NCBI GenBank assembly: GCA_002471195.1
Contig: DKPN01000061.1
Span: 792 to 64,791 of the forward strand
DNA length: 64,000 bases
Reading direction: 5' to 3'
Source of the DNA: Bacteroides sp. UBA7333
GTDB lineage: Bacteria; Bacteroidota; Bacteroidia; Bacteroidales; Bacteroidaceae
The notes beneath the pieces are model-generated. The model was given only the letters and a program-made list of their open reading frames with translations. It had not been told where the DNA came from and searched no databases. This document shows, one piece after another, positions 28,536 to 37,700 of this stretch. The translations under genes and the position numbers were made by a program. Position 1 is the stretch's first letter. The number at the start of each line of letters is the position of its first letter.

Positions 28536-28573
28536 TTATTCCAAAATACATTATTTATCGATTTTTGGAATAA
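28536..28573. promoter_or_regulatory. 11-bp inverted repeat upstream of the sulfatase
   Basis: TTATTCCAAAA (28536-28546) and TTTTGGAATAA (28563-28573) form a perfect inverted repeat around a 16-bp spacer. TATTCCAAAA recurs at 30253-30262, upstream of the next gene in the same direction. It may be an operator half-site or an RNA hairpin; it lacks a T-tract that would mark a terminator. Confidence 0.4.
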
Positions 28574-28654
28574 TAAATGTATAATATTGAATATTCAAGA
28601 TAGCGATAATTCGTTAATTTGTACATTGTCTTATGTATAATATTTGAAATTCAG

Positions 28655-30196
28655 ATGATGAAAAACGCTTTTTATTCAATTCCGGTTATCGTATCGCAAA
28701 TGGCCGGATCGATAGCGATGGCTCAGCCTTCAACAACTCCCAACGTAGTATTTGTTTATGCCGATGATATAGGTATTGGTGATTTTAGTTGTTATGGTGC
28801 GAAAACCATTGCTACTCCCAATGTTGATCGATTGGCCAATAATGGCATTCGTTTTACTAATGCACATAGTGCAGCTGCTACTAGTACTCCCTCTCGTTAT
28901 GCAATGTTAACAGGCGAATACGCTTGGCGTAAAGCCGGTACAGGAATTGCCGATGGCGATGCCGGTATGATTATTCGCCCCGATAGATATACCATGGCTG
29001 ATATGTTTAAAGATGCAGGATATTCTACGGGTGTGGTAGGAAAATGGCATTTAGGTCTCGGCAATGAAAATGGTAGTCAAGATTGGAATTCAACACTCCC
29101 TATTGGTGCAAATGATATTGGTTTCGACTATTCTTTTATTATGGCAGCTACAGGCGATCGTGTGCCATGTGTGTTTGTTGAAAATAATGGAGTTATCAAT
29201 CTCGATCCTAACGATCCAATTGAGGTAAGTTATAAAAAGAACTTTCCGGGTGAACCCACCGGTAAAGATAACCCGGAGCTTTTAACCATGCATCCTTCAC
29301 ATGGACATAACCAAAGTATAGTGAATGGAATATCACGAATTGGTTATATGAAAGGTGGTAAATCGGCCTTATGGAAAGATGATGAAATAGCAAAAACATT
29401 AACAGGAAAAGCCATCGACTACATCGAGCAACATAAGGATCAACCTTTCTTTCTTTATTTTGCAACACAAGACGCACACGTTCCTCGCGTTCCATCGGCC
29501 GAATTTGCTGGTAAAAGTGGAATGGGACCTCGTGGCGACTGTTTATTAGAATTTGATTGGAGTGTAGGACAAATTGCAGAAACCCTCCAACGTTTGGGCA
29601 TTGCAGAGAATACTATCATTATTATTTCGAGCGATAATGGGCCTGTAGTGGATGACGGATACAAAGATCAATCTGTCGAAATGTTAGGCGATCATACTCC
29701 ATGGGGAGAGTATCGTGGTGGTAAATATAGTATCTATGAGGCTGGAACACGTGTGCCATGTATTTGGTATTGGCCCAATCATATTCAACCTGCTGTATCG
29801 GATGCTCTTCTTTGTCAAATCGACTGGTTCGCATCGTTTGCACAAATGACAAATACACAAATTCCTGAAGATAAAGCTCCCGATAGTGAAGCTTTAATTG
29901 ATACTTGGTTGGGTAAAACTAAAAAAGGTCGCGATTGGTTAGTGTTGCAAAATGCACAAAATAATCTTTCCATCACTGATGGTCGTTGGAAATATATCCC
30001 TGCTGCAAAAGGCCCTTCCTATAATAAGCATGTTAATATCGAAATCGGTAACAGCGAAAAACCTCAAATTTACGATTTGAGAAAGGATGCAGGAGAGCAA
30101 AAGGATCTTTCGAAAAAACAATCTAAGAAAATGCATGAAATGCAACAACAGTTAGATCTGATTGTTGATGGAAGATACGGATTACCACTGTATTAA
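28655..30196 (+). CDS. S1-family sulfatase (formylglycine type), PUL C
   Basis: A secreted sulfatase of 513 residues. An upstream in-frame TTG at 28619 was rejected in favour of ATG 28655, which begins a plain signal peptide. Metal-site motif VVFVYADDIGIGDFS, active-site motif S-T-P-S-R (Ser77, to be oxidised to formylglycine by anSME), followed by YAMLTGEYAWR, GKWHLG, the DAHVP strand and SSDNGP. A Ser-type sulfatase needs the anaerobic maturase, which is not in this window. Overall it resembles S1 subfamilies that act on galactose or GalNAc sulfates of mucin and keratan, but the exact subfamily is not certain. A hairpin terminator follows, so it may be monocistronic. Confidence 0.9.
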   Translation: MMKNAFYSIPVIVSQMAGSIAMAQPSTTPNVVFVYADDIGIGDFSCYGAKTIATPNVDRLANNGIRFTNAHSAAATSTPSRYAMLTGEYAWRKAGTGIADGDAGMIIRPDRYTMADMFKDAGYSTGVVGKWHLGLGNENGSQDWNSTLPIGANDIGFDYSFIMAATGDRVPCVFVENNGVINLDPNDPIEVSYKKNFPGEPTGKDNPELLTMHPSHGHNQSIVNGISRIGYMKGGKSALWKDDEIAKTLTGKAIDYIEQHKDQPFFLYFATQDAHVPRVPSAEFAGKSGMGPRGDCLLEFDWSVGQIAETLQRLGIAENTIIIISSDNGPVVDDGYKDQSVEMLGDHTPWGEYRGGKYSIYEAGTRVPCIWYWPNHIQPAVSDALLCQIDWFASFAQMTNTQIPEDKAPDSEALIDTWLGKTKKGRDWLVLQNAQNNLSITDGRWKYIPAAKGPSYNKHVNIEIGNSEKPQIYDLRKDAGEQKDLSKKQSKKMHEMQQQLDLIVDGRYGLPLY

Positions 30197-30210
30197 AGGT
30201 TTTTGATAGT

Positions 30211-30245
30211 CAAAAATGGAATCACAATATGGTATTCCATTTTTG
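30211..30245 (+). terminator. Terminator of the sulfatase gene
   Basis: Perfect 12-bp inverted repeat CAAAAATGGAAT / ATTCCATTTTTG with an 11-nt loop, 14 bp past the sulfatase stop codon. The 3' arm ends in a T-run, fitting an intrinsic terminator. Confidence 0.75.
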
Positions 30246-30358
30246 TCTATTCTATTCCAAAAAAGTATAAAAATATAGTCGAAAGAGCTTTTAGCATAAT
30301 TTGGAAATCATAAAGTTATTATTAGACATTCGTGTAATGCGAATGACTCATATTTGTA

Positions 30359-30409
30359 GCAGTGAAAGGCAAAACAATCGAAATAAACGATGTCAATGCT
30401 TTTCGCTGC
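30359..30409 (+). promoter_or_regulatory. Leader RNA hairpin upstream of the PUL C operon
   Basis: GCAGTGAAAGGC (30359-30370) and GCTTTTCGCTGC (30398-30409) pair over 12 bp if two G-U pairs are allowed, and ATCG/CGAT nests inside the loop. It lies 38 bp before the start codon at 30448. The G-U pairs mean it works as RNA rather than DNA. A weak -7-like box (CATATTTG) sits at 30349-30356, which would place the hairpin right at the mRNA 5' end. Confidence 0.45.
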
Positions 30410-30447
30410 TTTGTTAATTTAATTATCAACTTTATTAATTTATTATT

Positions 30448-31509
30448 ATGAAAAGAAATCTACTTTTATCAGCAGTAGGACTGCTCTTCGCTGCATCGAT
30501 CTCTGCTCAAACAGATGTAACACCAAGTCGTTATGTGTTTTCAGATCTACCGGTAGGTAGCTATGCTATCGACAATGCCGTAAACTCGGCAAACCCTCCA
30601 ATCGGTTATGCTGATGCGGTTGACAATTTCAATAATGGATATATTATTATTAATAATGGCTCATGGCAAACCGGACAAATGGATCACGCAAATGTGAAAG
30701 CCATTACTGATGCAATGTCTATTGTCGATTTAGGAGGTGAAGTTGGTAAAGTTTTTTGTATGAAGGGCAAAGATTCTACGTTCCCTTATGGTACAACCGC
30801 ATCAAGTGGTCTGAATATCGGATGGTGGAATATGAGTTTCTATACTGATAAAGCGAATGTAGCAAAAGAAGAAAAAGTTCGCTTTTCAATCGTATTTAAA
30901 ATCATTGAAAATAATCCTGATATCATCAATGGTAGCGTTGCTTTCGATGCTTATACATACCAAGGTGATAACTTATTTAACCCAACATCAAAAAGAACAA
31001 TTCATAGCAGTAGCAACTTTATTCAACGTTGGGAAGATGACAATTCACCCATGGAGGATGAAGATGGTAACTATATGTATGATGATGATTTGTGGCAAAA
31101 ATTTGAATTTGATTATCAAGCAGGCGAAGCAAATGGTATTCCTTTGCGTTTTATGATGGCATTTTCAAATCAAAGTCCAAAATTCAATAATTCTACATTA
31201 TTAATTAAATCATTGACTTTAATAAAAGGTGCTCAAGGAGAACCAGTAAACGAAGCTTTGAGATTTAAAATGGATCCATCTACTACAGGTATCGTTGAAA
31301 ATAATGTAGCTGAAAAAGCATATTATTCAATCGAAGGTAGCAATGTTACATTCCATAACTTAAATGCAGGCGATAATGCTTATGTATATACTACAGATGG
31401 CCGTTGTATTAAATCGTTCGTTGCAGGAGTCGTTAATACTATTTCTTTAGAAAAAGGTCTTTACTTCGTTAAATCGGGTGCACAATCACTTAAAGTAGCT
31501 GTTCAATAA
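30448..31509 (+). CDS. Unknown secreted T9SS cargo protein, PUL C copy
   Basis: A 353-residue protein of the same unrecognised family as the product at 21750. The signal peptide ends SISAQ. Shared features are the D-x-TP start, KAITDAMSIVDLGGEVGK, a W-rich middle (NIGWWNMSFY), the FEFDYQ strand, NNSTLLIKSLTLIKG and a C-terminal tail (AYVYTTDGRCIKSF, LEKGLYFVKSG) typical of T9SS type A sorting domains. It contains an acidic D/E-rich loop (EDDNSPMEDEDG). First gene of the main PUL C operon and followed by GH18, as in PUL B. A surface glycan-binding partner of the GH18 is inferred; no catalytic motif was recognised. Confidence 0.8.
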   Translation: MKRNLLLSAVGLLFAASISAQTDVTPSRYVFSDLPVGSYAIDNAVNSANPPIGYADAVDNFNNGYIIINNGSWQTGQMDHANVKAITDAMSIVDLGGEVGKVFCMKGKDSTFPYGTTASSGLNIGWWNMSFYTDKANVAKEEKVRFSIVFKIIENNPDIINGSVAFDAYTYQGDNLFNPTSKRTIHSSSNFIQRWEDDNSPMEDEDGNYMYDDDLWQKFEFDYQAGEANGIPLRFMMAFSNQSPKFNNSTLLIKSLTLIKGAQGEPVNEALRFKMDPSTTGIVENNVAEKAYYSIEGSNVTFHNLNAGDNAYVYTTDGRCIKSFVAGVVNTISLEKGLYFVKSGAQSLKVAVQ

Positions 31510-31530
31510 GCACTACCATCAATAGAAACT

Positions 31531-31565
31531 AAATACGAGGTATCTAAAAAAGATACCTCGTATTT
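31531..31565 (+). terminator. Strong intercistronic hairpin between T9SS cargo gene and GH18 (PUL C)
   Basis: Perfect 15-bp stem AAATACGAGGTATCT / AGATACCTCGTATTT with a loop of five A, 21 bp past the stop codon of the upstream gene and 42 bp before the GH18 start. It ends in TATTT but lacks a long T-run. It is expected to be a partial terminator or a mRNA processing/stability element. The corresponding position of PUL B also has a hairpin, of different sequence. Confidence 0.75.
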
Positions 31566-31607
31566 CAATCAACTCCTTTGTTCTGTATAATCCTAATATT
31601 CTTATAT

Positions 31608-34148
31608 ATGCGCAAGTTAACTTCAATACTTAGTTTCGCTTTCCTATGTTGCTTTATTACATTGCAAGCACAAACTACCAATTACTCACTTCGTTTACAA
31701 ACTCAAGGAAATGTTTCTTTAGGACAAATCAATGAATTGAATGGCTTAACTGAGTTTACGATTCAGTTTTGGTTCAATCCTACCAACTGGACTAAAGATG
31801 CTTCAATTATCAGCCGTGGCAATGATTTCTCAATATCATTGGGCAATGAGGGCGAATTGTCTCTGAATTTGAATGGTGCCTCACTACCCATTCAATCCAA
31901 CGCATTTCAACCTAACAAATGGTCGCATCTTACATTAATTCAAGATGCTTCGGGTTTGAAAGCTCGCGTAAATAATGTTGAAGTAGCCTCATTCAATACT
32001 AACGTAACTATACCTTCAAGCGTTGAGACTGTATCTTTGGGAGTGGATTACGAAGGCCGTATTGATGAGTTAAGAATATGGAATACTGCTTTGAGTGCCG
32101 ATCATAACTATATGTGGCAAAACACTCTCAATCAATATCATCCGCAATGGGATAATCTCGTGTCTTACTACAAATTCGATCAAGACTTGTGCGATAATAT
32201 TGTTGATTATAAATACAATCATCACGGAACCATGACTGAAAGCGGTGCTTCACGCGAAGCTGTTACCGATAATGATGATTTCCGCTATTTTATTGTAGCT
32301 GCTTATAGCGATTTTTCGCGTTTTGCCGATCGTGCAATCGATCGCGAAAAGTATCTATTGGCGAACACTTTAATTATATTGGGTATCAACTCGCATGCTG
32401 ACGGAACAGCATCTGTAGGATATCCTGACAATCATGGTACTGTAACCAACGGAGCATTTATGGACGAGTACAAAGGTCGCAACAAAGTTCTTTCGTTAAA
32501 TGGTGCAGGTGCTAAAATGACGATTGATGGTAGTCCCATCAAAAACAATTCACCTTATACATTCGCTACTTGGATTTATATTGAAGAGTGGACAGAAGGT
32601 GCTTTTATCTTCAAAAAAGAGAAATCTGATAACGAAGGCTTTTCAATTCGTTTAGGTTTAGAATCGAACAAACAAATTATTGTTCGAATTGATGGCCGTG
32701 AATATATACGTCATGCAAAAATGACTGTTGGCGAATGGGTGCATTTTGCAGTGACTACAACAAATAATACAGCAGCAGGCGAAAGATTCTTGTTCAGCTT
32801 TAATGGTGTTGGAAGTTATCCTTCACGTGGAAACTTCCCAGTAGAAGGTGGTGGATACGAACTTACTAATATGGAGAACGTAAAAGCTGTAATTGGTGAG
32901 AATTTAAATGCTAAACTAGATGAAACCAATATATGGAATACGAGCAAAGGAACGAATAATTTTGTAGGTGAAATGACGAATGGTCTTCCTATGCCCGGTT
33001 TAGGTATTGTTGTCGATGCACAAACTTTGCATAGTACTGATTCATATTGGAAATATGATATGGCTGATGATCTAGGATATGACTCTTATTCATATAAACA
33101 CTTTATTCATATCATGAAAACGGCTTACGAAGGATATCGTGGTTTTACCGTTAAAATGAGTGTGAGTGGACATAATAACTGGGAAAATACTTTTGCTGAT
33201 GCAAACAAGAGAAAATCTTTGGGCGAATCGATTGCCAATATTGTAAATAATAGCGATTTGGATGGCGTTGATTTAGATTTTGAATGGACTTACAATGATA
33301 CCGGTTGGTTGAATTATGCGAAATTAGTAGAAATTATTCGCAACAATTTGAATCCCGGAAAACTATTAACCGTAACACCTCACAAAGTTTCTTATCGTTT
33401 CCCAAAAGCGTATATGCATCTTGTTGACTATTTCTTGTTTCAAATTTATGGTCCCGATAAGAGTGTCTTCTCAAGAAATGCCTATACCGATGCTTACAAT
33501 AGCTTTGTAAGCTGGGGTTATCCTAAAAATAAAATAGTAATGTCGTATGCTACTACTACATCCAGAGGATTTGATGCAAATGGCAACACAACAGGTACTC
33601 CTCCGATTGGTGTGCGTAATTTATTTGACGATACATATACACCCGATCAGGATCGCCTTTATGATGAAAGAAACAAGTGTTACCGCTATCTTACCGGATA
33701 CGATCAGGTACTTTGGCGAACAGAATATATGCGCAGAGAGGGATGCCAAGGTATTTTCTATTGGGATATGGGTAATGATGTAGCGACATCACATCCGTTT
33801 AGTTTGCCTAAAGCAAGCAATTTCTCAATGAGCGCTAATGTCGATTCGATTGTAACCGTAGTAGACAATGTTCCTCCTACGCCCCCAACAGGTATCACCT
33901 CGACAACAAGCAGCAAAAACGATTTAGTGATTTCTCCAAATCCGGTAAAAGATTCCATTCATCTATTTGAATCTTTATCTGGCGAATCACACAAAGGTGC
34001 TTATGTATATGATATGTCGGGCAAATGTGTCATCACAGAAAGCAGTAGCCATACTATCGATGTTTCAAGTCTGCCTAAAGGACAATATTCATTGGTGGTA
34101 TATGATAACACAAACAAACGTTTAAGCAGCATATTTATGAAACTGTAA
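31608..34148 (+). CDS. GH18 endo-beta-N-acetylglucosaminidase-like enzyme, T9SS cargo (PUL C)
   Basis: An 846-residue secreted enzyme; ATG 31608 is preferred to the ATG at 31578 because it starts a compact signal peptide (MRKLTSIL...ITLQAQ). Domain order matches the GH18 at 19050: LamG-like (about 20-195, ending DELRIWN), second LamG-like (about 300-465), GH18 barrel (about 490-740), and a T9SS type A sorting domain (about 770-846, with VISPNPVKDSIHLF and LPKGQYSLVVYD). The catalytic motif DGVDLDFEW is intact, E559 being the acid; FQIYGP is also conserved. N-glycan core cleavage is the favoured activity, chitin-type substrates the alternative. The lipoprotein gene starts 10 bp downstream. Confidence 0.88.
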   Translation: MRKLTSILSFAFLCCFITLQAQTTNYSLRLQTQGNVSLGQINELNGLTEFTIQFWFNPTNWTKDASIISRGNDFSISLGNEGELSLNLNGASLPIQSNAFQPNKWSHLTLIQDASGLKARVNNVEVASFNTNVTIPSSVETVSLGVDYEGRIDELRIWNTALSADHNYMWQNTLNQYHPQWDNLVSYYKFDQDLCDNIVDYKYNHHGTMTESGASREAVTDNDDFRYFIVAAYSDFSRFADRAIDREKYLLANTLIILGINSHADGTASVGYPDNHGTVTNGAFMDEYKGRNKVLSLNGAGAKMTIDGSPIKNNSPYTFATWIYIEEWTEGAFIFKKEKSDNEGFSIRLGLESNKQIIVRIDGREYIRHAKMTVGEWVHFAVTTTNNTAAGERFLFSFNGVGSYPSRGNFPVEGGGYELTNMENVKAVIGENLNAKLDETNIWNTSKGTNNFVGEMTNGLPMPGLGIVVDAQTLHSTDSYWKYDMADDLGYDSYSYKHFIHIMKTAYEGYRGFTVKMSVSGHNNWENTFADANKRKSLGESIANIVNNSDLDGVDLDFEWTYNDTGWLNYAKLVEIIRNNLNPGKLLTVTPHKVSYRFPKAYMHLVDYFLFQIYGPDKSVFSRNAYTDAYNSFVSWGYPKNKIVMSYATTTSRGFDANGNTTGTPPIGVRNLFDDTYTPDQDRLYDERNKCYRYLTGYDQVLWRTEYMRREGCQGIFYWDMGNDVATSHPFSLPKASNFSMSANVDSIVTVVDNVPPTPPTGITSTTSSKNDLVISPNPVKDSIHLFESLSGESHKGAYVYDMSGKCVITESSSHTIDVSSLPKGQYSLVVYDNTNKRLSSIFMKL

Positions 34149-34158
34149 ATATTATACG

Positions 34159-34746
34159 ATGAAAAAACTATTATATCTATTATTATTGAGCGGAGTGATG
34201 CATTTCACATCATGCTCAGACGATGCAACAAACTTTGGTGATTGTACAATAAAATCCGCACTTGAAGTAACAGGGGTAACAACCAAAAGTGGAAATGAGT
34301 TAGAATTTAGTGTTCTACGCGAAATCGATACCACCTATGTTCGATTTTACACAAAGAAAGATACATTGAAAGATGAAAACGGAGATTATATATTAGATGA
34401 TAAAGGCAAGTATCAAATCAAAGACGATACCATCTATTATAAGGGGAATATCACTGCACGTTTTGTTGAGATTGCACATATGACACTTGAATCTCCTGCC
34501 GATACAATTTTGATAACTGTGGGATCCAACTCAAAATGGAATGCACCAATGCCTAGTGCTGGCGGAAAGGCTCAATGGTTCTTTACACAACGATTGGCTG
34601 GAGGAGGAGATGGCACAGTAGTGGCTACGGTAACAAGAAACCGAAATTCAAAACGTCCTGTCGACGCTGTACAATACATCTTAACTCCCGATAGTACTGT
34701 AATGTATCAATTAACATTCAGTCAAAAAGGCGAACGTGATAAATAA
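34159..34746 (+). CDS. BACON-like lipoprotein preceding SusC (PUL C)
   Basis: A 195-residue lipoprotein. The signal peptide ends HFTSC at Cys20, followed by SDD, a good match to the surface lipoprotein export signal of Bacteroidota. The C-terminal half has BACON-like strands (DTILITVGSNSKWNAP, GGGDGTVVATV, a final LTFSQKG) and aligns with the 162-residue protein at 148. The N-terminal half holds a charged segment, DTLKDENGDYILDDKGKYQ, absent from the shorter copy. Position between GH18 and SusC suggests a surface glycan-binding or tethering role; no enzymatic motif is seen. Confidence 0.82.
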   Translation: MKKLLYLLLLSGVMHFTSCSDDATNFGDCTIKSALEVTGVTTKSGNELEFSVLREIDTTYVRFYTKKDTLKDENGDYILDDKGKYQIKDDTIYYKGNITARFVEIAHMTLESPADTILITVGSNSKWNAPMPSAGGKAQWFFTQRLAGGGDGTVVATVTRNRNSKRPVDAVQYILTPDSTVMYQLTFSQKGERDK

Positions 34747-34779
34747 TTCAGAAAAAAACACGAATTGTAAAAAAATATA

Positions 34780-37700
34780 ATGAAAAACAAGATATTATTA
34801 ATCATAGGATGCTTTATCCTTTTATGCTCAGCAAAGGGTTTTGCACAAAGTATCAATATCACCGGTACGGTTTTAGATGATTTCAGCGAACCATTGCCGG
34901 GAGCAAGTGTAAGTGTTGAAGGTACACCGGGAGGTACAATCACCGACTTAGATGGACATTTCTCTATCCATGTACCGAACACAAAGAGTGTTTTGGTGGT
35001 ATCATTCATGGGATATCAAACACAAAAAATAACGGTAGGCAATCAGAAGAATATTAAAATCCAAATGAAAGACGATGCGAAACTAATTGATGAAGTCGTG
35101 ATCGTGGGTTTTGGTACGCAAAAGAAAATTAATGCTACCGGTTCTGTAAAGACAATTGGTAATGAAGTATTAGAATCACGTCCTGTAGGAAATGCAGTTC
35201 AAGGTCTTCAAGGTACTATTGCAGGTTTGAATATTACCAATGACGCCGGTGGTGCTTTAGGACAAGAAATGAATATTAATATTCGTGGTGTAGGTAGTAT
35301 CGGCGAAGGTTCTAACTCTAAACCTTTGATTCTAATCGATGGTATGGAAGGCGATTTATCGACGGTCAATCCCAATGATATTGAAAATATATCAGTGTTG
35401 AAAGATGCAGCAGCCGCAGCGATCTATGGTTCGCGTGCTCCTTTCGGTGTGATTCTTGTTACTACCAAAGGTGGAGACAAAGGATTAATGATTAATTATA
35501 AAGGCAATGTACGTTTATCTCAACCGATTTCGGTACCTAAAATGGTCGATTCATATACTTATGCATTGATGGTGAATGATGCTTTTATTAACGCCGGTGG
35601 TAGTGCTCAGTTTGGGCAATCACAATTGAACAAAATTTTGCAATATCAAAATGGACAATTGGCACACGGTATCGGACCCGTTGAGGGTCAAAACGACTGG
35701 ATGTGGGGACAACGTAGCTGGGGTAATACCGATTGGTATGATGTTTATCTTAAAAAAGTGTCTACTTCGCAAGAACATAATATGACATTGAGCGGTGGTG
35801 GCGATAAAGTAACCTATTACTTTGGTGCTAACTATTTAGATCAAGCCGGTTTGTTCAACTATGCCGACGAACGTTATCAACGTTTGGTGCTGAATGGTAA
35901 AGTGAATGTGAAGTTCAATAAAATCATTAGCATGAACTGGACATCACGTTTAGTGAGTACAGAGAATGGAAAACCAACGGCTTTGAACGATCTGTTTTTC
36001 CATAACTTAGGTCGTCGTTCTCCATTGATGCCTCTATATATGCCAAATGGCGAATACAATAAAGAATCGATGATTGGATCAATTCAAGATGGAGGTAGAA
36101 TTATTTCTAAAAATCAAGCTCTTTCCAATCAGTTGGCATTCTTAATTAAACCATTGAAAGACTGGAATATTAATTTAGAGGTAAACAATCGTTTAGAAAA
36201 TCCTCGCGGTACACGTCAGTTCAAAAAGTTATATTATTCTCGTCCTGATGGAACACAAGAGCCTTATGCTGTTTTAGAAGGTGTAGCCAATAAATTTGAG
36301 GTAAGAGATAATGGTACGTTTCTTATTCAACCGGCTGCGGGCGAAAATGCATACGAAAAGACATTAGGACATGTCAACTACTTGAATACAAACTTCTACA
36401 GTGATTATTCAAAAACTTATGGCCGCAACTACTTTAAGGTATTGGTAGGTATGCAAACCGAACGCTATTCTACTGAGACTAACCGTATGGCTTCGAATGA
36501 TATTTTATTAGATGATCGTCCTTTTATATCTCCTACTGCTTCGAATGTTTTGGTTTCAGAGAAAAAAGGGAAATGGACATCAGTGGGTTTCTTCGGACGT
36601 ATCAATTACTCATTTGCCGATCGCTATTTGGCTGAAATGAACTTGCGTTATGATGGTGCTTCTCGTTTTCCAACCGATAAGCGTTGGGCGGTATTCCCAT
36701 CTTTCTCTTTGGGTTGGAATATTGCCGAAGAGAGTTTCTGGAAACCAATGGCTAATATTGGCTTTGAATACTTAAAAGTAAGAGGTTCTTACGGTACATT
36801 GGGCAATCAAAATACAAGCTCGTTCTATCAATACTATCAACAGATGAATTCTGTAAACGGCTCATTGGTTTTAGGTGGACAACAAGGCAGTATATTGCCG
36901 GTATATGCTCCATTTACAACCAACTTAACTTGGGAAAAAATCGAGAATGCAGGTGTCGGTGTTGACTTTGGTTTCTTCAATAATCGTCTTTCGGGTACTT
37001 ATGAGTGGTATCAACGCACAACACGCGATATGTTAGGTCCATCTGTTGCTTTATCGGGTATTTTCGGTGGTAAAGCTCCTAAAACAAATACTGCCGAGAT
37101 GCGCACTCGTGGTTGGGAATTCGAAATCACATGGAGAGACCGTATCAATAAAGATTTTAACTACTCTATTACAGCTACTTTAAGTGATTATCAATCGGAA
37201 GTTACTAAATACGATTCTCCTGATGGAAATTTGGATAACTGGTATTCGGGCAAAAAATTCGGAGATATGTGGGGTTATCAAGTTTTGGGTATCGCCAAAA
37301 GTGATCAAGAGATGGAAGAGTATTTAAAGAAACATTCACAAGCTCAAATCGGAACAAATTGGGGAGGTGGCGACTTGATGTATAAAGACCTTGATAATAA
37401 TGGTAGCGTTGATGGAGGTAGCCGTACTGTTGATAATCATGGCGACTTGTCGATTATCGGTAATAGTACTCCTCGTTATGCTTATAGCTTCACATTGGCA
37501 GCTCAATATAAATTTATCGATTTTAGAGCATTCTTCCAAGGTATCGGAAAACGCGATTTATTCTTTAAGGATAGTGCTACCTTCTTTGGATTCACCTCTC
37601 CATGGCAACGTTCATTATATACCGATCACCTTGATTATTTCCGTTATGCCGGATCTGAGTTGTGTGCCAATATGGATGATCCTTATTATGGTCGTCTTCG

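Noticed and set aside
28619..28654. Upstream TTG start for the sulfatase
   Set aside because: The ATG at 28655 gives a normal signal peptide; the extension adds an unrelated hydrophobic stretch.
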